DNA of 64,000 nt from Melitaea cinxia. Lineage: Eukaryota > Arthropoda > Insecta > Lepidoptera > Nymphalidae. A program made the position numbers and the translations under genes. The stretch spans positions 14,998,549-15,062,548 of the forward strand of contig NC_059409.1 of assembly GCF_905220565.1 (NCBI RefSeq), given 5' to 3'. The notes under the pieces were generated by a model. That model did not search any database. It saw nothing but the letters and a program-made list of their open reading frames with translations, and was not told where the DNA came from. Below, in pieces: positions 54,735-64,000 of the stretch (positions within the stretch are counted from its first letter, which is position 1; every line of letters begins with the position of its first letter).

Positions 54735-56100
54735 ATTAGCGTTTAATGAAAAAAGTTAAAGTTTTACCTTTGTTGACGTCCGGTTTTCATTCGGATTCAA
54801 CGAATTACAGGCCTATTTATATTTTAACTGCCTGCGGTAAAATATTTGAAAAAGTAATTTTCTATCAGTTACTTAATTATTTTACAGTAAATAAGCTTTT
54901 ACATAACAAACAATTCGGTTTTACTAGATGACGCTCTACAACTGATGCCGTTATAGAGCTTTTTACTTCAATCATCGATGCTAGGGAGAAGTCGTGGGAG
55001 GCATTGGGTGTATTCTGTGATTTGTCCGAGGCATTTGACTTTATCCATCATGACACATTAATCGCGAAACTCACTCATTATGGTATTAAAAATACCACCC
55101 TAAAACTCTTGTCTTAGTCGGAGAATCCAGAAGGTTAAAGTAAGCGGTATTACGTCGTCAGGGGTCTCTTGTACAGATGGAGTTCCATAAGGCTTAATTC
55201 GTAGTCCTTTTTTATTTATAATATACATAAACCACCTACCATATTTAGTTGCGAAGAATCATGAAATTGAATTTTTTGATGATGATACCCAGAGGAAATC
55301 CCTAACAGATGCCTACAGCCCGGGGGAGCTGGAGGGTATGTCCGAGTCATTGATGATGATACCTTATTAATTTTTAAGTTACGCAGACAAGAAAATGTCG
55401 ATTAAAAAGTGATATTTCTGAAGTGGTACACTGGTTCTTGTGAATAGCTCACAACTTAACAGTAAAAAAACTAATTGTATTAAATTTTTAGCACTAAATG
55501 TCAAACAAGTTGATATGGAGCCAGAACTCAATGGTCAATTAAATTTTGTCAATTCAACCGTTTCTCTTGGAGTCACCATTAATTCTAACTTATCGTGGGG
55601 ACCCGATATCTGTCAATTGACGAATAGACTGAGTTCTGCAGGATACGTGGTTAAAATAATACGATTATAAACGGATGTCGATGCAGCCAGATTAGTTTAT
55701 TTCAGTTACTTCCATAGTCCAACGGCATTTTGATATGGGGCAATACGGCTTATATTATTGTCATTTTTAGTCTGCAGAAAAGGGCTATCCGTTACATTTA
55801 TAAAATGGGATGTAAATAATCTCTTAAAGAATTTCAAGAGATCGAAATCCTAATCTTCGTATCGCAGTATATCTATGAAAGTATAATTTTCATACAGAAA
55901 AATAGGCATTTATTTGTTGACTTAGTGATGGACATGAATCAAATGGTGCAACCACAAATTAACATTTCCTAAATGCCGGCTCAGAAAAAGTCGTTCCTTT
56001 ATAGGAATGTCTATTTTGATAATGTATAATAAGACTCCATTAGGTTAAGTAATTTGTTGTAATATTTAATAAAGCCGATGACATAATAGATAGGCGATGG
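54735..56100 (+). pseudogene. Jockey-type LINE reverse transcriptase, degenerate
   Basis: Reading through stops and frameshifts: NYRPIYILTACGKIFEKVI, QFGFTR, a DAVIELFTSIIDA stretch, LGVFCDLSEAFDFIHHDTL, the catalytic segment FFDDDT (about 55272-55289), then SLGVTINSNLSWG. A 62-bp insert sits right at the catalytic codons (55290-55351). At least four stops; dead. Confidence 0.75.
55278..55363. repeat. 62-bp insert with 12-bp direct repeats in the RT catalytic site
   Basis: GATGATGATACC occurs at 55278-55289 and 55352-55363 around a CG-rich insert (CAGCCCGGGGGAGCTGGAGG). Looks like a target duplication. Confidence 0.6.
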
Positions 56101-56349
56101 CTACGAAGACACTAGAGATTAGTGCAAAAAAGAATAATAATAAAAAATATTTATTGCATAATACTCGGTACATTACCTAAATTTGTAATATACCTAATTT
56201 TAATATTACAGCAATTTTGAAATTGATAATGTAGAAATTATTTTTGACGTTCGTTAGGTGTATGTGATAACACAATTTGGCGATACAGATCATAAATTAA
56301 ATCATATAATAATCAGTTAATTAGTTTACTTATCAATTTTCGTTGCATT

Positions 56350-56357
56350 TATATAAG
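56350..56357 (+). promoter_or_regulatory. TATA box of the second serine protease gene
   Basis: TATATAAG 46 bp before the ATG. TTATC/GATAA motifs occur upstream, as in the paralogue. Confidence 0.6.
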
Positions 56358-56395
56358 GTCATAATTACACCGTTTCGCCATTCCACGACGAAAAC

Positions 56396-58922
56396 ATGTC
56401 CTTCAAATCTGGCTTCCTGTTAATTGCGCTCCTAGCGGGGAGCTATGGTGAGATATTTTATATTGCTAAATCATAATTTGTGTCACTTGATAGAATGTAA
56501 ATATCCTGTGTCACTTATACATCTTAGTGCTCGTGACCATAAAAGTTCAATAGCTTGTACCAACTAATGTTTTCGTAATAATTCTTTATTTTTTTTTTAC
56601 TATTCTAGAATTCAAAGTAGAGTTTAATTTCCCTATTCATATTTTTTTATATAAATAAAATAAACATATCTGTTGTTTTTTGTTTCGAATTTGTAATAGC
56701 TACTTAAAGGTGGCTAAAAGTTCAGCCATAACATAAAAATATATATATAAATAATTGAACTAATTATTTTATGACGGTAATTCGGACTTAGATTTCATGT
56801 TAGAGCAATGAGACTAACAAAAATTGGTTAACAATTGTTTCATAATCATAAACATTTAATAGAAAAAATAGAAAATTATTCGTACTGTAAAGCAAGTTCG
56901 TGCAGTCAGGTTCAAAAATACTTTGTCGTAATTTGCATACTTCTAATGGCACTCGATTTACACTACAATGTACCTACGACGAATATACCAATAATACGTT
57001 CAAGTTATTTTTGTAACCCTTAGCTTTGTCAGTAAGTTGTATGTCACTCTTGCTTATACTTTTTTTTTTATACCACTAGGTCGGCAAACAAGCGTATGGC
57101 TCACCTGATGGTAAGCGATTACCGTAGTTTATAGACACCTGCAACATCAGAAGCATTGCAAGCGCATTGCCGACCCAATCCCCAATCCCCCCAGGAGCTC
57201 TGGTCACCTTACTCACCAACAGGAACACAATACTGCTTGAAAACAGTATTATTTTGCTGTGATCGTCTGTAAGGTCGAGGTACTACCCCAGTCGGGCTGC
57301 TTCATATTTTGAGCAGGAAATTCCTGCTGTGCTCTACCTCAGTTATATTATATACTTTGCAAAAACTTTGTCGTTTCAAAATTTTAATATCTATCAATAT
57401 TTTTTTCTTCATAAGCTTTTCTTCGTATACTTCATATGCTACATTTCATTAATTCACTTATTTAAAATTTGCTGTAAGGGTAAAATTTATATTAAAACTT
57501 AGATATGTATTGGTTGTTTAATGTAAATTATTGAAACAGTAATCTTTTTACAGCATTTCCAGCTGAAAATGACATGTCGATCTTTTTCGACCACACGGAT
57601 TCCTCATCCCGTATCGTTGGAGGGACGACCGCCGGTCGAGTTCCCTATATGGTAGCGTTGACCACAGGTGCGATGGTGAGAAACTTGCTTTGTGGCGGCT
57701 CCTTGGTAACTTCCAGACACGTCTTGACTGCCGCCCATTGCATCGCGGGCGGTAACTTTGTCAGGTGCGGTAAATTAATTAAGAGTAATTGAAAGCTGTA
57801 TCGATTAGTTTATTTAATTAAATGTTCTGTTAAGTTATGTTTGTGTTTATTCCTTAATTTATGATTGTGTTTTGATACTGTGTGAACAGCTCTCTTCGAG
57901 GCCACGTTAACACCAACCGCTTCGCCAGCGGTGGTACTTCATACTCGTTCTCTAGCCGCATCATTCATCACGGCTACAATGCAAATACTATTAAAAATGA
58001 CATCGGTCTCCTAGTCACTTCTTCCAACGTAGCGTTGTCGAGCTCAGTGTCCCTAGCACCTGTGAACTTCAACTTTGTCGGTGCTGGCGTCCCAACCACT
58101 GTCACCGGATGGGGAAGAACTAGGGTATGTAAAAATATCAAAAACTTACTAAAAGCTCACAAAGACGATTCATTATTTCTTTTTAAGAATAATGTTGTAT
58201 AAAACTGAAATAGTGAATACTTTGATGGTTCCTTATATATAGCTAATGTATAAAAAACCGAGAACTTAAAATTCCTGCATAAAAATTAAGTAAGACTACC
58301 TAAGTTATTTTATATCTAAACAGTTCACCTATTGTATTATATTTGTTAAATGTTTGTTTAAAAATGGCAAATTATTTCAGAGTGGTGGTTCTCTATCTCA
58401 AGTCCTTTTACAACTGAGCGCCACCGTCGTCGATGGAAACGTTTGCAGGACTCGTGTCGCACAACGCGCTCAAGAAATCTCCCTTAGGAATGTACCGCCT
58501 GTCAACCCTGACGTAGAAATCTGTACCTTCCACTCCAACGGCCGCGGAACGTGCAATGTGAGTCGTAAAATACGATTTTTAAGCAGAATGAAATTCAAAA
58601 TTTTATAGTTAATTAATATTAAAATATCCTTGTCGAACCAGTTAAAAATTCAAACTATAAAACTAATACCATATGTAACACCTTTTCTCTATGTAAATTC
58701 AATTCTCTCTGTTAATTCAAACCAATAACACCATCGACACCATCGTAGCGCTACTGATTGTGAATGTCTCTCCAGGGTGACTCCGGCAGTCCGCTGATGC
58801 GCGCCGACCGCAACCAGCAGATCGGAGTCGTGTCCTGGGGTCTGCCGTGTGCGCGCAACGCTCCCGACATGTTCGTACGTCTCAGCGCATTCCGTTCATG
58901 GTTCGAACAAAACACGCGATAG
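56396..58922 (+). CDS. Chymotrypsin-like serine protease 2 (S1A), 5 exons, 273 aa
   Basis: Exons 56396-56447, 57554-57764, 57890-58124, 58381-58557 and 58776-58922; four of the five sizes (52, 235, 177 and 147 nt) are the same as in protease 1. Signal peptide MSFKSGFLLIALLAGSYA, propeptide cleaved at R37-IVGG, triad His79, Asp125 (NDIGL) and Ser228 (GDSGSP). Gly is at the 189 position. It keeps the GDSGSPL usual in lepidopteran gut chymotrypsins and looks the more conservative of the pair. Secreted, probably digestive. AATAAA at about 58984. Intron 1 holds a reversed family A repeat. The duplication is older than most of the TEs between the two genes. Confidence 0.92.
57062..57345 (-). repeat. 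Family A repeat, full length, in protease 2 intron 1
   Basis: Reversed T-rich tail, GGCTCACCTGATGGTAAGCG, and reversed head GCAGGAAATTCCTGCTGTGC with CTACCTCAG. Confidence 0.8.
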
Positions 58923-59399
58923 ACACGATACCACGCGTGAACTCTAGTGAAACTCAGGACCGAATTTCTATCGACTTGACTTGAAATAAATAATTACCGT
59001 ATATTGCACATTATTCCTTTTAAACCAACTTCAAAAAAGCAGGAAGTTCTTAATTAGACTGTATTTATTTGTTATGTGTATTATTTTCCTTTAATCTCCT
59101 TTCTTCTCCTTTACATTTTATGTAGCTTTTTACTGAGTGGGCTGATTTCGATTATCCTTTACTACTTAGATACGAATTAGATGCGTTAATAAAGCGCTCC
59201 CAAAAATATGTTTTTGCACAAATAAGAAATTGAAAAAAAAAATCGTCAGACATCTGGAAGCAGGGGTCTTCTGGTTTTGTGACCGCCCGATTTCACACCT
59301 GGACCTTTGTTTTTTTACCTTTGTATTCTAATGATATTGGAGTAGTTTTTCATCGCCAAAAAACACGGTTAAAATGACATTTTCTAAAAATTAATCCTA
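58923..59399. other. 3' UTR of protease 2 and spacer
   Basis: Poly-A signal at about 58984; nothing else recognised. Confidence 0.45.
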
Positions 59400-59762
<363 letters not shown>

Positions 59763-62150
59763 TTTTGTTAGTAGTTAGAGGACTGTTACGTTTGGTAGGG
59801 TCGCTGACGTTTCGTAAGTCGAGCCGCCGATGTCCTCTCTCCGATCCGATGGTGGGGCTGTCCCTCTGTCCCTCGCCGCGCACCGCACCCGTGGTGTTGC
59901 GTGAGTCCGCAACATGCTCCCCGGCTTGAGAGCTGGAGGCTTCAAGATTTAGAAGTGGACATATATTATTAAATGCCCTTCTAATGGTCCGGATTTCGGC
60001 CACTCTAGAAATCCCATCGCTGCCCGGGTATGTCTTGATTACCCTTCCCAAACACCAAAGAAGAGGTGGAAGAGCTTTTTCTTTTATGAGGACAAGAGAC
60101 CCAGGCATAAGCTCCGATCTTGAGGACTTCCACTTTGTCTTGGCCTGAAGTAACGAGATGTATTCCAATGAGAAACGACCCCAAAAATGTTGCCTTATAA
60201 GTTGTATCCTTTTAAAGCGTTCAAGAGCATTGATGTTAACAGCTGATACCTCTCGCTGAGGAATAAAAATTAATGGTCGTCCAATTGAAAAATGGGCAGG
60301 AGTCAAAGCGGAAAAATCACAAGGATCAGAGGAGAACGGGGTTAGTGGACGGGAGTTCAAAACTGCCTCTACTTGAGTGAGACAAGTAGACATCTCTTCA
60401 TAAGTGAAATGAGTGATTTGAAGTAACCTACGAAGGTGATGTTTAGTACATCGAACTGCTGCTTCAGCTAAGCCGTTAAAATGTGGACTATGTGGAGGCA
60501 CAAATTTAAATTCAATACCTTGTCCAGCAAAATGACCTTCAAGATCTGATTGTGCTAAAAATTTAGATAATTCATCAAAGGTACCCACAAAGTTTTTACC
60601 GTTATCAGAAGTGATACTTGAAGGTTTACCGCGTCGTAACACGAAGCGATTTAACGCGGCAATATATGCTTCTGTCGATAGTGCCGTAACGAGTTCGATA
60701 TGACAGGCCTTTACAGAATTACAAATAAAAATTGCCAAATAACATTTAATAAGCTTACAACCTCTGCCTTTTCGGTCTGCTACCAACACCGGCCCAGCAT
60801 AGTCCACAGAACAGTGTAAGAAAGGAAATTCTAATTGAGTTCGTGATGCAGGTAACTGCCCCATTACAGGCTGAATTGTTTCGGCCTTGTATCTGCGACA
60901 CCGAACACACTTATTGACAATACCTTTTGATAAGTTTCTGCCACCTAAGGGCCAATAAGTCTGTCTTATATTCGCTAAAAGTAATTGTGGACCAGCGTGT
61001 AAATATTTTAAATGAAAATAATTAAATAAAGTTTTACTAAAATGCTGTTTCCTACAAATTAAAATAGGATGTTTGCTATCATAACTGTATGGAGCATTAT
61101 TAAGCCTGCCACCAACTCTAATTATATTATTTGTGTCCAAGAATGGAGATAAAGTAGACAGTCTATTCTTTATAGGCAGCTTTTTAGCAGATTTTAAAAT
61201 AACATATTCATCGGGAAACATTTCTAATTGAACCTTTTGTATTATTAAATTTAATGAATTATGAAGCTCTGTTACCGATAAATATCCTTTTAATTTAGTT
61301 TTGTTTCGACAATTGTAAATAAATCTTTGTAAATAAGCTATTGATCTTTGTAAATAGGTAAAATTTGATGTTTTATTAATTAGACTAGAAATAAGATCTA
61401 TATTAGGAGTATTATTAACCAAAAGAGAATAAGAAAGTAACTCAGGTAGATCTTGTTTCTCGTTAAATCTAGGCATTTGTGGCCACTCGTTTTCGTGTTT
61501 TAATAAGAACGTGGGGCCGTGCCACCACAATGAAGAACTACTGATGGAATCAGCCTTCACCCCCCGAGAAACAAGATCCACCGGGTTGTCTGTTGACGGT
61601 ACGTAGCACCACGTGTGACCCTCGGTAATTTCTTGAATTTCATGAACACGGTTTCGTATGAAACTTTTCATTTGAAGAGGTGATGTCTTCAACCATCCTA
61701 AGACGATAGTTGAATCACACCAAAATCGACATTTACTTATATTTAGAGTTAAAGAGGCTAGTACCTTAGCCCACAACCTTGCAGCAAGCAAGGCTCCGCA
61801 AAGCTCAAGACGAGGCATTGTCGTTGGCTTTATCGGCGCTACTCTATTCTTAGAGGTCAAGAGGTGCACAGTCACTAGCCCTGATTTATGCACAGAACGA
61901 ATATACAAACAAGCACCGTATGCTCGTTCTGAAGCGTCTGAAAAAACATGAATTTCTAAAATATTAAAATCATCACTTAGAACCCAACGGGGAATTTTTA
62001 ATTCATTAAGGGAAGACAACCGACTCGCAAAAGCTAGCCAACGATTTTTAATTTCAGTACACACTTCATCATCCCATGAATATTGCTCAATCCATAACCT
62101 CTGCATTATAATTTTAGTCTCAACAACGCAGAGGCCTACAAGGCCTATAT
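59763..62150 (-). pseudogene. BEL/Pao retrotransposon pol, 3' part (RNase H and integrase)
   Basis: Open on the minus strand from about 62145 to the Helitron; ORF from 62106 (819 aa, but its last residues are read from the Helitron). RNase H with VFSDASE (D57) and PRLELCGALLAARL; H2C2 zinc region (YFHLKYLHAG ... CVRCRRYK); integrase core DDE at D435 (SVDYAGP), D501 (TSDNGKNF) and E548 (LAEAAV); the C-terminal DUF5641-like domain includes LMPGSLVLIKE. The catalytic residues are intact, but the 5' part is cut off by the TIR element at 62151 and the 3' LTR is missing. Confidence 0.88.
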
Positions 62151-62846
62151 TCTATTTCACGTAAGATGGGTACGGTGACACATGTCAAATTAACTCTATA
62201 GTGAGGTGACCATGCATAATTAATTGATGTAATTCGATTATCGAGTACAAATGCGGTTAACCTTTAATCGATTATATAAAAAAAAATTTTAACTGCTTAT
62301 TAAAAATTAATCATCGCTATAGTGAATAAATAATATTTTAAGGGTGGTGTTAAACGCGAGAAATGAGCTATCGACAAACCCATTATCACAGCTCACGTGG
62401 CAAATTATTAGTCGTTCGCCTTTACCCTCCGGTACTTTAGTCGAAGAATGAGCAGTGTCGTCTGTCCATGCACTTTGCCAACAGTATGATTGGCGTTCAA
62501 CTGTGTCTAGTCAAGGAATACTACGTTGTTCCAATCCGTAATGTTTTTCGCCTTTTCTAAGAATGTCACAAAGTTTTCACGCACTTTTCCGTTTGTTAAC
62601 TTTTTTTTATTTTATGAAAATCCAATTTTAAAAGTCGCCATAACGATGTCATACTTCCATTAAATAATTTAGCACCTTTCAAAGACATTAATTATTGTAA
62701 AACTGTGGGCAATTCATTTCTCCGCTAACAATCATATTCAACCTGAACGACCAAACATTTATTTCCTTTGCCTCTTTTTGGGAGTCGATAACTTATTATT
62801 TTCCATATTGGTGTCACCATACTTTTCTTTACTTATTTTTGACACT

Positions 62847-63172
62847 AAGCTGTGTGGCTACGGCAATAAAAAATATAGCCACCAGCGTCTCTTCACGTGG
62901 GTGTCTTAGGAGGCGACTAAGGGATAACACAGTTCCACTACCACCTTGAGACTTATAAAGCCGACCGATAACGGGATAACCATTCAACTGCTGGCTTTGA
63001 AATACAAAGGCCGAAGACGGGCAACAGCGTCTTCAATGCGACAAAGCCGGCCCTGCGGTCACCAACCCGCCCAGCGTGGTGACTATAGGCAACACACATG
63101 AGTTCACGCCATTTTTTGGCACGAGATTGTGGAGGCCTATGTCCAACGGTGGACTGCGATAGGCTGAAGTAA
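62847..63172 (+). repeat. SINE family B, full length (326 bp), with target duplication
   Basis: Flanked by TTTTTGACACT at 62836-62846 and 63173-63183. Same length as 5932-6257. Confidence 0.9.
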
Positions 63173-63180
63173 TTTTTGAC

Positions 63181-63345
63181 ACTGTATTACGCCTAATTTC
63201 AAGTGCCTGTGCAACTCGATCCACTATGTGGTTGACAGATAATAATGGACCGCTATTTTCTCACTCCCGTTCAAAGTATTCCCGAAAGCGGACAACCAAT
63301 TGACTGTTTGAAACGGTCTTCTTTTGTTCTTTTCGGCATTTTACA
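63181..63345 (-). pseudogene. Transposase N-terminal helix-turn-helix relic
   Basis: Minus-strand reading with one in-frame stop: QLVVRFREYFERE, then GPLLSVNHIVDRVAQALEI and RRNTVSKI, a DNA-binding helix-turn-helix like those at the start of Tc1/mariner-type transposases. The SINE insertion cuts it off. No DDE domain is left. Confidence 0.55.
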
Positions 63346-63818
63346 GAACAGAACACACACACACATAATGAATAACTAAAAATAATAATAATAACAGAAC
63401 TTAACAACAATAAAACAGCAACAAATACAACTATAGCAACTGGCAAAACCAAAACACGGGAAGCATACAAGAGACAGAAAGTACTGATTGAGATATCTCG
63501 AGTCAGTGAGATGACGCGATTCACAAGATGGCCGTTACGATTATTTATTTTAGCCGATTACTACGTGTCAATCCCTATCATTAAACGTTTCGTTTCATGC
63601 CTGTAATTTTAAGTTATCATTTTTTCTGTACCTTTTTTATTTTGTTTAAAATGTAAAAACGCATATATAAATACAATTTCAATCTAATCAAGCATTATTG
63701 TTTGCTTTGGAAACTAATTGGTGATTTTTAAAAATGTATATTTATCCGTTTTGTTGAAAATAGTGAGCGTGTATTGGAACATATCAAATGTCACCGTACC
63801 CATCCTATGTGAAATAGA

Positions 63819-64000
63819 TGGTCATAAATTTGACTGATGACACTAAGAATGTGACGTTTAGTTACTTTTTTATGAAGTTCAATATTAATTGAAAATGACA
63901 AAATATCAGAATCACATATCCAGCTGGGACCTAAAGTTTTTGAAGCAACATTAGAATTAGTTTCTGAAAATTTTAAAATATTATTCGTTTTATCATAACA
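63819..64000 (-). pseudogene. BEL/Pao pol, upstream part continuing off the window
   Basis: On the minus strand the frame reads TLGPSWICDSDILSFSI and KRHILSVISQIYD, the conserved segment before the RNase H region of BEL/Pao pol. It stops at the TIR element and resumes at 62150. Runs past the right edge. Confidence 0.8.

Larger units (their letters stand above)
62151..63818. mobile_element. TIR DNA transposon inserted in BEL/Pao pol
   Basis: Inverted ends of about 30 bp: TCTATTTCAC, four variable bases, then GATGGGTACGGTGACA (62151-62180; complement at 63789-63818). BEL/Pao coding sense continues on both sides. The target duplication is short (probably 2 bp, AT or TA), which with the transposase relic suggests a Tc1/mariner-like element. 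It hosts a SINE B. Confidence 0.75.

Overview
The window is nuclear DNA from an insect, almost certainly a butterfly or moth. It is AT-rich, the genes are split by short-bordered GT-AG introns, and the spaces are filled with dispersed families typical of Lepidoptera: a SINE ending in GCTGAA(ATG)n, tRNA-headed SINEs, CTAG-ended Helitrons, RTE, R1, Jockey and CR1-type LINE remains. A nymphalid butterfly is a reasonable guess from the SINE style, but this is not proven.

Five host genes can be assembled exon by exon. On the minus strand are a METTL25B/RRNAD1-type protein (20890-27716, 7 exons, 475 aa) and LTO1 (28615-29348, 2 exons, 137 aa). LTO1 shares a divergent, CRE-containing upstream region with a plus-strand cytochrome b5 gene (30324-35801, 7 exons, 183 aa). 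Further right are two tandem chymotrypsin-like serine protease genes (40522-45814 and 56396-58922) with five exons each of nearly identical size, clearly duplicates.

The rest is mobile DNA. Positions 1-5102 hold the 3' part of an R1-like non-LTR retrotransposon. Its single long open frame runs from reverse transcriptase and RNase H into a complete superfamily-1 RNA helicase of the alphavirus-like type; this chimera is the most striking object in the window. A deleted hAT transposon lies at 8885-11254 with an 8-bp target duplication. A small tRNA-like SINE built inside a 46-bp inverted repeat is present three times, and in one copy the core is flipped. A BEL/Pao pol gene (59763-64000) is broken by a TIR transposon, which is itself broken by a SINE.

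Coordinates of exons were derived by hand from reading frames and splice sites and are internally consistent in phase. Boundaries of degenerate repeats are approximate.
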